Part shown: positions 34,022 through 42,707 of the stretch, piece by piece
How the letters are laid out: each line of letters opens with the position of its first letter
How positions within the stretch are numbered: position 1 is the first letter of the stretch
Assembly (NCBI RefSeq): GCF_028765165.1
Contig: NZ_JARADB010000002.1
Location: forward strand, 1,361,146-1,425,145
Reading direction: 5' to 3'
From: Paenibacillus sp. MAHUQ-63
GTDB taxonomy: Bacteria > Bacillota > Bacilli > Paenibacillales > NBRC-103111
Length of the DNA: 64,000 nt
Position numbers and translations under genes: made by a program
Notes under the pieces: model-generated
Databases searched by the model: none
The model's input: only the letters and a program-made list of their open reading frames with translations
Told to the model about the DNA's origin: nothing

Positions 34022-35348
34022 GTTTGGTTCGATCCTTTGCTACATTGATATGTAAGTAGGAGACGCCAAAGGTGTTCAGACTGGCCATGTACGCACACAC
34101 GAACACGAGCCCCGCCAAAATACCTAATACACCGTAGATTGCAGCTAGCATAACGATGACATACTTAAATAATCGAATCGAGATCGAGTTCTGAAAGCCG
34201 ATCACCGTTGAATTCGCAATCGTCGTGGCCGAAAGAATGATTAGGATGAGGTTGCTCACTAATTTCGCTGCTACAATGGCTTGTCCCAATATAATTCCGC
34301 CTACCATCGTTAGGGTGGGACCGATGCTCTTCGGCAATCGAACGCTAGCCTCCTGGATTAATTCCAAGATTAGCAGTACGGTTAGGATTTCTACGAGTGC
34401 AGGGTACGGTACGCCTTCACGGCTTTGAGAAACAGCCAGGGCGAGCTCTATTCGCAATACTTCAGGATTGACTGCGACCAGTGCAACGTATAAAGCTGGG
34501 AAAATCAAAGTCATTAAAATCCCGATAATGCGTAATAATCGTAAAGTCAGCATGATCGGTATCGGATAATTGCGATCGTTCTCCAGAACGAACATATCCC
34601 ATATCAGGTTAGGGAGAACAAGTGCAAGAGGCAGCCGATCGACGAACAGGACGACCTTGCCCGTTCTGATCGATTGGGCGACTTCTTGGGGGAGTTCCGT
34701 CGTTTTGAATTTGGCAATGGGTCCCCAGTTCGAAAGACCCAGCGTTTGGGCCAAATTTTGCAGATTGTGAACTTGTCTGTCTTGATTCAGCTCGAATTGA
34801 CGAGATATGTTCGTCACAAGTTCCTTGTTGACATGTTCATCGGAATAAACCATTGAAATTCTTTTCTTGTCGCCCTTGCCTACAGAGAACGATTTTACTC
34901 GCAGAGACTCCGATATCAACTGTTTTCGGATAATCCCGACATTTTGATCCAAGTCTTCAACGAAGGAGCTTAACGGTCCTTGAATGACACTTTCATTCAT
35001 CGGCGGCTCAAAGAAACGGTTCAGTAATTTCGGAACCGGTTCCATGACGACGAGCTGCTTCGTCCTCTCGAAATAAATAATTAATTTGCCTTCTACAATC
35101 GAAGACACGGCTTTCTTACTATCGTACTCCTCCACTTCTCCGAACAAGCGCATGAATTCATCGGTTGTTTGGTGCGATAAGATGCTGTTCTCCAGATAAT
35201 CATGGAGTGCTTCCCGGGATTCGGTCAAATCAACCAAAGTCATAAAACCCATGAGGATAACAGGCGTATCCATAAGAAAATCCGTTTGAAGAAAGAAATC
35301 GGCGTCATTCGAGAATTGATTTTTTATTTCTTGTATCCGTGGATCCAT
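34014..35348 (-). CDS. GerAA/GerKA-type germination protein
   Basis: 444 residues. N-terminal soluble part with TD/DTPVI-type sequence, then the family core ...VVLFVDRLPLALVLPNLIW..., and membrane segments with EASVRLPKSIGPTLTMVGG, VGGIILGQAIVAAKLVS, IANSTVIGF that define the A subunit. Shorter than the ~480-residue norm at the N-terminus. Start ATG follows AAGGGAGC. First gene of the operon. Confidence 0.94.
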   Translation of the reverse strand: MDPRIQEIKNQFSNDADFFLQTDFLMDTPVILMGFMTLVDLTESREALHDYLENSILSHQTTDEFMRLFGEVEEYDSKKAVSSIVEGKLIIYFERTKQLVVMEPVPKLLNRFFEPPMNESVIQGPLSSFVEDLDQNVGIIRKQLISESLRVKSFSVGKGDKKRISMVYSDEHVNKELVTNISRQFELNQDRQVHNLQNLAQTLGLSNWGPIAKFKTTELPQEVAQSIRTGKVVLFVDRLPLALVLPNLIWDMFVLENDRNYPIPIMLTLRLLRIIGILMTLIFPALYVALVAVNPEVLRIELALAVSQSREGVPYPALVEILTVLLILELIQEASVRLPKSIGPTLTMVGGIILGQAIVAAKLVSNLILIILSATTIANSTVIGFQNSISIRLFKYVIVMLAAIYGVLGILAGLVFVCAYMASLNTFGVSYLHINVAKDRTKHG

Positions 35349-35480
35349 TCCTGATTGCTCCCTTATGCAGCATGCTTTGTGTTATATTTTCCCATTAGCA
35401 GGGGATCTATGCGATGGAGAGTTGATGAGAGCGGCAGCTCGTAGCCATTTAAATGAATTTAAAAGAAAAGCGCGTAAGAT

Positions 35481-35507
35481 TGTCACACTAGGAAGTCACC
35501 GATTGTC
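35481..35507 (+). promoter_or_regulatory. ECF41-type promoter upstream of the sigma factor
   Basis: TGTCACA (35481-35487), exactly 16 bases, then TGTC (35504-35507). The published ECF41 target is TGTCACA-N16-CGTC, so one base differs in the -10. It is placed ~85 bases before the sigma factor start, consistent with autoregulation. Confidence 0.7.
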
Positions 35508-35592
35508 TTCATGATAAACAGAATGGGTTCATCCGTTTTGTTTCATAATAAATGACATTGAAGAGATTTCTAGGGAGCGGAAGGCGGGTACT

Positions 35593-36513
35593 ATGCAAAG
35601 CCAAACATTGGAAACAGCATCCACGACGATTGAAGAATTATATACAACTTACAAATCCCACTTATTTGCGATTGCCTATAATATGCTGGGTTCGAGATCA
35701 GACGCAGAGGATATGGTGCAAGATTTGTTCATCGGCATCCATGGATCTCTGATGGACAATATTCAGAACGTTAAATCGTATTTAAGCAAAATGATGATTA
35801 ACCGCTGCTTGAACGAATTAAAATCCGCTCGCAAAAAGAGAGTCAGTTATGTGGGGAACTGGCTTCCGGAACCGACCGTTCACGTGGAAGAGGCCAGCCC
35901 GCTAGACAGCATCGAGCGTCATGATACGATCTCTTATGCTTTGCTTGTTCTGATGGATAAACTGACGCCCTTGGAACGGGGTGTTTTTATTTTAAGAGAA
36001 GTGTTTGGTTATGAGCATGGTGAAATTGCCGAGATGGTTAACAAATCGGAAGTGAATTGCCGCAAAATCTATAGTCGAGTCAAGAAGAAAGTAGATCTCT
36101 CCTCAGAGAAAGCGGAAATCCCTTCCTCGCAGCTGCGAATGGAGAAGGAATTGGTGAATCGCTTCATCGCTGCGCTTGCGAATGGGAATGTTCAATCTCT
36201 CGTGAATCTATTGGCCGAGGATGTCATTCTGATCGCCGACGGTGGCGGTAAGGTCTCTGCCGCTGTACGTCCGATCTACACCAAAGAACGTGTGCTTATC
36301 ATTTTGAAAGCTCTTTCGACAAGCCGATTTCCCGAATCTGAGGCGCAATTGGTTCAGGTAAACGAGACACCGGGCATTTTACTTACGAAGAATGGATGGC
36401 CTACAGGAGTTATTTGTTTGGATTGGGATAACGCCAAGCAGACGATTGAGCGAGTTTACGTGATTGTGAACCCGGATAAATTACAGCACATCACGCCAAT
36501 GCAGGAATCATGA
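35593..36513 (+). CDS. ECF41-group (SigJ-like) RNA polymerase sigma factor
   Basis: 306 residues. Sigma region 2 (HLFAIAYNMLGSRSDAEDMVQD) and region 4 (LTPLERGVFILREVFGYEHGEIAEMV) precede a C-terminal SnoaL/NTF2-like domain (~185-300). The three diagnostic ECF41 motifs are present: WLPEP (90-94), DGGGK (216-220) and NPDKL (293-297). The C-terminal domain takes the place of an anti-sigma factor and controls activity. Usually a carboxymuconolactone decarboxylase, oxidoreductase or epimerase gene is next to it; none is here, so the target may be elsewhere. Ribosome site GGAAGGCGGG. Confidence 0.93.
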   Translation: MQSQTLETASTTIEELYTTYKSHLFAIAYNMLGSRSDAEDMVQDLFIGIHGSLMDNIQNVKSYLSKMMINRCLNELKSARKKRVSYVGNWLPEPTVHVEEASPLDSIERHDTISYALLVLMDKLTPLERGVFILREVFGYEHGEIAEMVNKSEVNCRKIYSRVKKKVDLSSEKAEIPSSQLRMEKELVNRFIAALANGNVQSLVNLLAEDVILIADGGGKVSAAVRPIYTKERVLIILKALSTSRFPESEAQLVQVNETPGILLTKNGWPTGVICLDWDNAKQTIERVYVIVNPDKLQHITPMQES

Positions 36514-36537
36514 TGACTTTAGCTAAATTCGCCTCAG

Positions 36538-36905
36538 CTAAAGCAACAAGAGGACCGTGACTACAACCGCTATGAGTTTCCAATTTGTGTATCCCATCCA
36601 CTCCGATAATCCATAGCTCAAGATGAACAGGCAAACCGATAGTTTGAGGCTCCGATCAGCCACATTGGAATGTGAAACGCATCGATATTTTGAACGAAAT
36701 TGAGAATGGATATGTATTTCGTGAGCGAATATACGGGAACGACCAACTGTGCGGCCATACTCGGTCCGGTCATACAGAGAAGAACAATCGTCGTTAAGAC
36801 GCCCCAGAACATCGATACTCCGGTACCCCAAAGAATCGCGCGTGAGGCGGATGGTTTGTTGTCGGTGAAAAAGAACAACATGAGGATGATCGATGCCGGT
36901 CGGAA
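36538..36905 (-). pseudogene. remnant of a GerAB-type spore germination permease
   Basis: Reading leftward from ~36905, residues SIILMLFFFTDNKPSASRA..., GVSMFWGVLTTIVLL and VYSLTKYISILNFVQNIDAF match the middle and end of GerAB permeases. The frame then shifts by one base near 36665; the next frame continues with LKLSVCLFILSYGLSEW and TNWKLIAVVVTV. Only the last third of a ~360-residue protein remains, a stop codon lies just upstream of the readable part, and there is no ribosome site. Confidence 0.72.
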
Positions 36906-36926
36906 GTATCATTGATCAAGCAGAGA

Positions 36927-36950
36927 AAAGCCCCGGCATGCCGGGGCTTT
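36927..36950. terminator. terminator of the ABC exporter operon
   Basis: AAAGCCCCGGCA and TGCCGGGGCTTT pair perfectly without loop bases to spare; the minus strand continues TTTTCT after the stem. Confidence 0.85.
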
Positions 36951-36962
36951 GGTATACGCATA

Positions 36963-38813
36963 TTATTCCAATGCGTTGTGGAAATTTTTGAATTGATTGG
37001 CAAACATGCGGGAGTAGGTGCCATCCCGGCCCATCAATGCGTGATGATTGCCTTGTTCGGCTATTTCGCCGCGGTCAATAACCATGATCGTATCCGCATC
37101 CCGTATCGTATTCAGCCGGTGAGCGATGATGAAGCTGGTACGGCCCTTCATGATGGACAGGAGAGCCTCCTGAATATGCAGCTCCGTCCGCGTATCGATA
37201 CTGCTCGTCGCTTCATCCAGGATAAGAATGGAGGGATCGGCAAGGATAACGCGGGCAATGGCAAGCAATTGCCGCTGACCTTGGCTAAGATTGCCGCCAT
37301 TCTCGGAGAGCGGCGTATCGTAACGTTGGGGCAGACGGCTGATGAACGCATCCGCGTTGGCCAATTTCGCCGCTGCGACGACTTCCGCATCCGTAGCATC
37401 CGGCTTGCCGTAGAGGATGTTCTCCTTAATCGTCCCGGAGAACAGATACGTATCCTGCAGCACGATGCCGAAGGTGCGCCGCAGGCTGTCGCGGGTGTAC
37501 GATTTGATATCCCGGCCGTCAATCAAGATCGTACCGCTCGTCGCATCATAGAACCGGGTCACCAGGTTGACGATCGTCGTTTTGCCGGCGCCTGTAGGGC
37601 CAACCAGCGCTAAGCTGCTGCCGGCAGGCACATCGAAGCTCACTTGCTTCAGAATCGGCGTATCCGTGCGGTACCCGAAAGTAACGTTCTCGAACGTCAC
37701 ATGTCCGATCGGCTTCTGAAGCTCGACTGCGCCGGGTTCATCATCGGATTCCTCAGCCTCGTCCAGTACTTCGAATGCGCGCTCGGCTCCCGCAACGCCG
37801 GATTGCAGTACGTTATACGTGTTCGCAATATCGTTAAGCGGCCTTACGAACTGGCGCGAATAGCTCAGGAAGCTCGCGATGACACCGACCGTAATGTGGC
37901 CTTTCACGGCCAGCACGCCGCCTACGATCGCAACGGCGGAGAAGCCGATGTTATTGATAACGCTGAGGAGCGGCATCAGAAAGCCGGACCAGATCTGCGC
38001 CTTCAAGCCAACCTCGTACAACCGGCCGTTCACCGCGTTGAACTCGTCGATCGCTTTCCGCTCACGGTTGAATGCTTTCACAACGAGAAGGCCGGTAATC
38101 GTCTCCTCAATATGACCATTCAGTTTGCCCAGCTGAGCTTGCTGATCTTTGAACAACTGGCTAGTCCGCTTCGTGATGGTTCTTGCCAGCAAGTATACGA
38201 GCGGAACGGTAATCAGTGCAGCCAGCGTAAGCAGCGGACTTAACACCAGCATCATTACTAACGATCCGACAATCGCGATGGATCCCGTCATTAACTGGGT
38301 TGTCGACTGGGAGATCGAGTTGCTGACATTGTCGATATCGTTCGAGAGCCGGCTCATGATATCGCCATGGGAACGTCCGTCGAAATAAGCAAGCGGCAGC
38401 TTCTGCAGCTTCGCGAACATCGTTTGCCGCAGCCGCTTCACGACGCGCTGGGCCAGCCCGGCCATGACCCAGCTCTGCAGGAAGGTAAGTCCTCCGTCAG
38501 CGATATAGGTGGAGACGAGGACGATCATCGTCACATCAAGAACCGTGTAATCGACCTTGCCGCCGGCCATAGCATCGACAGCTACGCCAATCAGATAGGG
38601 ACCTGCCAGCGTCAGCGCAGAGTCCGCCACAATGAATAGAAATACGATGGTCAACCATTTGCGCTCCGTTCCAATATAGGACCAGAGGCGCTGCAAGGTG
38701 CCTTTGAAATTTTTCGGTTTTACGGCCGGCGTGCGGCCCCCGCGTGCGATCGGAGCCGTAATGAGCGGGACGTCAGGGGCTTGTTGGCGCGAATGATCAC
38801 TCGGCTTTGACAT
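36963..38813 (-). CDS. heterodimeric ABC exporter, subunit with intact catalytic glutamate
   Basis: 616 residues from the ATG preceded by AAAGGAG; a frame 14 codons longer overlaps the partner more deeply. Six-helix exporter domain then ATPase: Walker A GPTGAGKTT, signature LSQGQ (non-consensus), Walker B LILDEATS with catalytic glutamate, H-loop IAHR. Paired with the gene upstream, whose signature is LSGGQ but whose glutamate is lost, so the two form one competent and one degenerate ATP site, as in BmrCD/TM287-288 multidrug exporters. Overlaps the partner gene by 17 bases. Confidence 0.92.
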   Translation of the reverse strand: MSKPSDHSRQQAPDVPLITAPIARGGRTPAVKPKNFKGTLQRLWSYIGTERKWLTIVFLFIVADSALTLAGPYLIGVAVDAMAGGKVDYTVLDVTMIVLVSTYIADGGLTFLQSWVMAGLAQRVVKRLRQTMFAKLQKLPLAYFDGRSHGDIMSRLSNDIDNVSNSISQSTTQLMTGSIAIVGSLVMMLVLSPLLTLAALITVPLVYLLARTITKRTSQLFKDQQAQLGKLNGHIEETITGLLVVKAFNRERKAIDEFNAVNGRLYEVGLKAQIWSGFLMPLLSVINNIGFSAVAIVGGVLAVKGHITVGVIASFLSYSRQFVRPLNDIANTYNVLQSGVAGAERAFEVLDEAEESDDEPGAVELQKPIGHVTFENVTFGYRTDTPILKQVSFDVPAGSSLALVGPTGAGKTTIVNLVTRFYDATSGTILIDGRDIKSYTRDSLRRTFGIVLQDTYLFSGTIKENILYGKPDATDAEVVAAAKLANADAFISRLPQRYDTPLSENGGNLSQGQRQLLAIARVILADPSILILDEATSSIDTRTELHIQEALLSIMKGRTSFIIAHRLNTIRDADTIMVIDRGEIAEQGNHHALMGRDGTYSRMFANQFKNFHNALE

Positions 38814-40539
38814 GATGAGGCTCCTTTCCGAATTGCGATTGGAAGATTTCGACATACACGCGACAGCTGCTCATTAACGTCTCATGGGTGCCGATGCCGA
38901 CGATTTCGCCGTCGTCCATGACGACGATTTTGTCCGCATCCATGACCGACGTGATGCGCTGGGCGATCATGAAGCAAGTGACACCGGCAGCGAACTGCTT
39001 CAAGGCATGTTTGATTCTCGTTTCCGTTGCGGTGTCCAGCGCGCTTGTACAATCGTCGAGAATCAAAATATCCGGTTTGCGAACCAGTGCGCGAGCGATC
39101 GAAAGACGCTGCTTCTGACCACCGGATAGATTCACTCCACGCTGGCCAAGCTTCGTTTCATAGCCCTCGGGGAACGTCGAGATGAAGCTATGCGCATCAG
39201 CCATACGAGCGGCTTGCTCAATATCCTCATGTGTCGCTTGCTCATTGCCCCAGAGCAAATTCTCTTCAATCGTCCCGCTGAACAAAATCGTTTTCTGCGG
39301 CACGATAGCGATGCGGGAGCGCAGCTGCGTCGGATCCAGTTCGCGGATGTCGATGACGTCCACACGGATCTGGCCCGCCGACGGATCGTAGAAGCGGGGG
39401 ATGAGATTCACAAGAGAACTCTTGCCGGACCCCGTAGATCCGATGATGCCTATCGTTACGCCAGGAAGGCATGTCAGATTGATTTGCTTAAGTACAGGCT
39501 CTCCTGCAGCGCCTTCATAAGCAAACGTAACGTTCTCAAATTCAACTCGGCCCACCGGGCGCTCCGGCAAAGAAGCCTCAGCCTTCCAGCTCATCGCATT
39601 CACCTGATCGAACACCTCTCCGATCCGGTTGGCGGATGCTTTGGCCCGGACGAACATATTGAACACCATCGAGATGGTCATTAAGGAAAATAAAATTTGC
39701 GTCATATAATTGACGAAAGCGACGATATGTCCGACCTGCATTTGATTGTGGTTAACCCGCCATGCGCCAAGCCAGAGGACGGCTGCAATGCCGAAATTGA
39801 CGGTGAACAGGATGGAGGGGTTGAAGATGGCCATCAGCCTTGTAACTTGAATCGATTTGTTCTGATAGTCCGTATTCGCTTGTTCAAATTTGCCTGCTTC
39901 ATGATCAAACCGATTGAACGCTTTGACAACCCGAACGCCGGACAAATATTCCCGCATAATGCGGTTAACGCCGTCCAGCGCTTTCTGTACGCCGACGAAT
40001 CGGGCAAACCCAACTTTCAAGTTCAGCGCGACGAGCACGCCGACAATCGGGACGACGATGAGCAGCACGACGGCAAGATGCTGATTAAGCTGCACCGCCA
40101 TGATCAGGCTCCCGATACAGAGGAGGGGAGCTTTGACAAAGATGCGCATAAGACCGTTGACAAAGTTCTGTACCTGAGTCACATCGTTCGTCAGACGCGT
40201 GATTAGCGATGCGCGCTCGAATCGCTCGATATTCGTGAACGAGAGGGATTGGATCTTGTCGAACAAATCCCCTCTCAGCTCCGTACCGAACTTCTGTGAT
40301 ACACGGCTTGCGACAATATTGCGAAGCGATGCGGCGACCGCCCCGAAGGCTGTAATCAGCAGCATCACTCCCCCCATGCGAAGCACGTAATCCATTCGAT
40401 TCTCCGCGACGCCAACGTCCAGAATGCGGGACATGATCATCGGTTGAAGCAAATCGGCAAACGCTTCCATCGTGACGAAAAAGACGGCAACCAGAAAAAG
40501 CTTCCAGTGCTTCGTGACATACTTTTTCATAAAACCCAT
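38797..40539 (-). CDS. heterodimeric ABC exporter, subunit with degenerate catalytic site
   Basis: 580 residues from the ATG preceded by GAGGAG. Exporter-type six-helix domain; ATPase with Walker A GSTGSGKSS, consensus signature LSGGQKQR, but Walker B reads LILDDCTS (aspartate instead of glutamate) and the H-loop reads IAQR (glutamine instead of histidine). These changes are characteristic of one half of a heterodimeric exporter. First gene of the operon; probable substrates are lipophilic drugs or peptides. Confidence 0.92.
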   Translation of the reverse strand: MGFMKKYVTKHWKLFLVAVFFVTMEAFADLLQPMIMSRILDVGVAENRMDYVLRMGGVMLLITAFGAVAASLRNIVASRVSQKFGTELRGDLFDKIQSLSFTNIERFERASLITRLTNDVTQVQNFVNGLMRIFVKAPLLCIGSLIMAVQLNQHLAVVLLIVVPIVGVLVALNLKVGFARFVGVQKALDGVNRIMREYLSGVRVVKAFNRFDHEAGKFEQANTDYQNKSIQVTRLMAIFNPSILFTVNFGIAAVLWLGAWRVNHNQMQVGHIVAFVNYMTQILFSLMTISMVFNMFVRAKASANRIGEVFDQVNAMSWKAEASLPERPVGRVEFENVTFAYEGAAGEPVLKQINLTCLPGVTIGIIGSTGSGKSSLVNLIPRFYDPSAGQIRVDVIDIRELDPTQLRSRIAIVPQKTILFSGTIEENLLWGNEQATHEDIEQAARMADAHSFISTFPEGYETKLGQRGVNLSGGQKQRLSIARALVRKPDILILDDCTSALDTATETRIKHALKQFAAGVTCFMIAQRITSVMDADKIVVMDDGEIVGIGTHETLMSSCRVYVEIFQSQFGKEPHHVKAE

Positions 40540-40647
40540 CGTGCACACTCCTCATTCCGTGTTCAACCTCTCCCTTGAACGATACTCCCATTTTGGCAAA
40601 ATGTCATCTAAAACCGGAGAATTAACGGGCTTGAACCTTGCCTTTCA

Positions 40648-40830
40648 TCAGAGAGGGCGCGCTGGCACACAAATTTCGCAGTAATCGTTGTCAAGCATCC
40701 CGTACGTATACCGCTCAAGAATAGGTTTGTTATCCAATTGATAAGAACTGCTGCGTAAAGCTGGAAATAGTTCAGACCATGCTTGTTGGATGTGTTCCGA
40801 ATCCGGAATGAATTCCACCTGAAAGTCCAT
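40648..40830 (-). CDS. small hypothetical protein (60 aa)
   Basis: 60 residues, ATG with AAAAGGAG seven bases upstream, so probably translated. Acidic, with a DYCEICVP segment that carries a CxxC-like pair near the end and no signal peptide. Not recognised. It stands alone, on the same strand as the ABC exporter operon and about 110 bases before it. Confidence 0.5.
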   Translation of the reverse strand: MDFQVEFIPDSEHIQQAWSELFPALRSSSYQLDNKPILERYTYGMLDNDYCEICVPARPL

Positions 40831-41035
40831 GTTTAAATTCTCCTTTTATAGATTTATTTGGTACAATTCGAATGCTAACATGCTATAAAATAATTATCTA
40901 TTTCTTTTTATGAAACACGTGGATGGTAAAAATGGTCTCATCGTTATGTTATAATAAGCTTAATTATCCTCAGCCTCATTACCCCGGTACGAAAGCGAGA
41001 GGGTCATACAGAAGAAAGTAGGGGAAGTCAGTCCC

Positions 41036-42073
41036 ATGATATCCAGAAGACAGTTTCTCAAAAGATTGCTTTCAGCTGCAGCCGCACTAACAGGAGGAGG
41101 CTTCCTGCTCACACAAGCTCTGAAGAGCCGGGAGAAAGCATCGGTTGCCGCACCGCCTGCGCAGCCAAGTCACACGCCGGAACCTACGCCGACGGCTCCA
41201 GGAACGAATCAACTGCTCTTATCCTTTTTCCTCCTCAGCGATGTACACCTCTCGAATGGCGTCTCCGCCATGACCGATAAGTTTCACTCGGCTTTGAAGG
41301 ATATCAGCGACTTCGAATCGCCGGTCGATACGATCGTATTCGGAGGCGACGTGACCGACATGGGCCGTGAGCAGGATTACAAGCTGCTGCGCAACATTCT
41401 GGACAAATACAAACTGCCGCCTATCCACGGGAATATGGGCAATCACGATTATTATGATATTTGGATTAACGGCAAAGGCGAGTGGTCGGTCGATACGCTG
41501 CCGAACGGGAAGACCGACGCGATGGCCCGCGAACGCTTCATGAAGTTTTTCGGATACAAGGATAAGCCTTATAAGGATATTTGGGTGAATGATATTCATT
41601 TGATTCTGATGTCTCAAGAGGCCTATGCACAGGAAAAGCCGGAGGTCGGAGAGGGCGCTTGGTATTCGGATGAGCAGCTGGCATGGCTGGAGAATGTCAT
41701 GAAAGTGCACGAGGACGGGAAGCCCGCTGTCATATTCATCCATCAGCCATTACCGGCACCTGATATGGACGGGAGAACGCACCAAATGATCCGGGCCAAA
41801 GCGTTTAGGGAAATTTTGAAGCCCTATCGAAATGTTTTTGTATTGTCCGGACATACGCACCGCAACTTTGCAACAGAAAATCATTACAACACTCAGAACA
41901 CGTTCCACTGGTTAAACAACGCCTCCGTCGGCAAAACGCGAAGCTCGGATAATCCGAATGTCGCCCAAGGGATGTATGTTCAAATTTATGAGAAAGAAGT
42001 CATCGTCCGCGGACGCGAGTTTTCCGACCGCACTTGGATCGAATCGGCTAAGTACACCATTCCGATTGTCTGA
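41036..42073 (+). CDS. Tat-type secreted metallophosphoesterase
   Basis: 345 residues. The N-terminus MISRRQFLKRLLSAAAALTG has a twin-arginine motif (SRRQFLK) and a hydrophobic core, followed by a P/T-rich linker (VAAPPAQPSHTPEPTPTAPG). Calcineurin-type motifs are complete: D69-x-H71 (LLSDVHLSN), GGDVTDMGRE (D105), GNMGNHD (N136/H137), FIHQP and SGHTHR. So a folded di-metal phosphatase or phosphodiesterase exported by Tat. Substrate unknown. Ribosome site AGGGGAAG. Monocistronic. Confidence 0.9.
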   Translation: MISRRQFLKRLLSAAAALTGGGFLLTQALKSREKASVAAPPAQPSHTPEPTPTAPGTNQLLLSFFLLSDVHLSNGVSAMTDKFHSALKDISDFESPVDTIVFGGDVTDMGREQDYKLLRNILDKYKLPPIHGNMGNHDYYDIWINGKGEWSVDTLPNGKTDAMARERFMKFFGYKDKPYKDIWVNDIHLILMSQEAYAQEKPEVGEGAWYSDEQLAWLENVMKVHEDGKPAVIFIHQPLPAPDMDGRTHQMIRAKAFREILKPYRNVFVLSGHTHRNFATENHYNTQNTFHWLNNASVGKTRSSDNPNVAQGMYVQIYEKEVIVRGREFSDRTWIESAKYTIPIV

Positions 42074-42138
42074 TGACAAGATGTAATATATAACCGAGAG
42101 CCCTTATACATTTATTCAAATGACTAGTATTTCATCGA

Positions 42139-42167
42139 AGCTGCCGGTATTCCGGCGGCTTTTTTTG
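42139..42167 (+). terminator. rho-independent terminator
   Basis: AGCTGCCGG (42139-42147) pairs with CCGGCGGCT (one G-U pair) and is followed by a seven-T run. Confidence 0.85.
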
Positions 42168-42295
42168 CGCTATTAGCCATTGGCCATAGATGAGGTCTAT
42201 ATATCCTGTTAAATATATTAACTACTTGTATAGAAGCAAAAAGTATTATAGTGGAGTTACGAAGAAGAAATCTTAGTGACTGGGAGTGATTACAC

Positions 42296-42691
42296 ATGAC
42301 ACACTTTTATGCTTCCAATAAAGCTCATATTTTCTGGGACGATGTCATTGAAGCCGTTGTGATTCGTTGGCATTCTTATGCGCAAGGGGAAGATTTCCGA
42401 GTGCCCTTAAACAAAATGATTGAATTGGCCGTTAACAAAAAAGCGAAAAAAGCTTTGTCCGATAACAGCCATATTCTGGTTTCGGCGGAAGACGCGAAGT
42501 GGCTGTCCGAAGATTGGCTTCCAAGACTTCATGAGGCAGGCATTCAATATTCGGCTACCGTTCATCATGACCAGACGATAACTGCCATCGATATGCGCAA
42601 TGCCGAAGGAGAAGAGCTGCCTGCCTGGTTCCATCACGAAATCGAGGATATTCACAATGCGGTCGGTTGGTTATCCGGAATCTCCGCCTGA
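42296..42691 (+). CDS. STAS/SpoIIAA-like hypothetical protein
   Basis: 131 residues, soluble. The layout (IEAVVIRWHSYAQGEDFRVPLNKMIELA, then KKALSDNSHILVSAEDAKWLSEDWLPRL) resembles a widespread single-domain alpha/beta group with a STAS-like fold, usually annotated only as hypothetical. No catalytic residue is obvious. It is alone, about 15 bases short of meeting the convergent LysR gene. Confidence 0.55.
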   Translation: MTHFYASNKAHIFWDDVIEAVVIRWHSYAQGEDFRVPLNKMIELAVNKKAKKALSDNSHILVSAEDAKWLSEDWLPRLHEAGIQYSATVHHDQTITAIDMRNAEGEELPAWFHHEIEDIHNAVGWLSGISA

Positions 42692-42707
42692 TCCGCCGCG
42701 GATCGTT

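Noticed and set aside
35349-35450. Sigma-G promoter for the germination operon
   Set aside because: GCATAG and ATATAAC lie at a plausible distance, but the match to the sigma-G consensus is too weak to list as a feature.
36912-37613. Long plus-strand open frame opposite the ABC exporter gene
   Set aside because: It is antisense to a well-supported ATPase domain, has no ribosome site, and its sequence is that expected from reading the complementary strand of a GC-rich gene.
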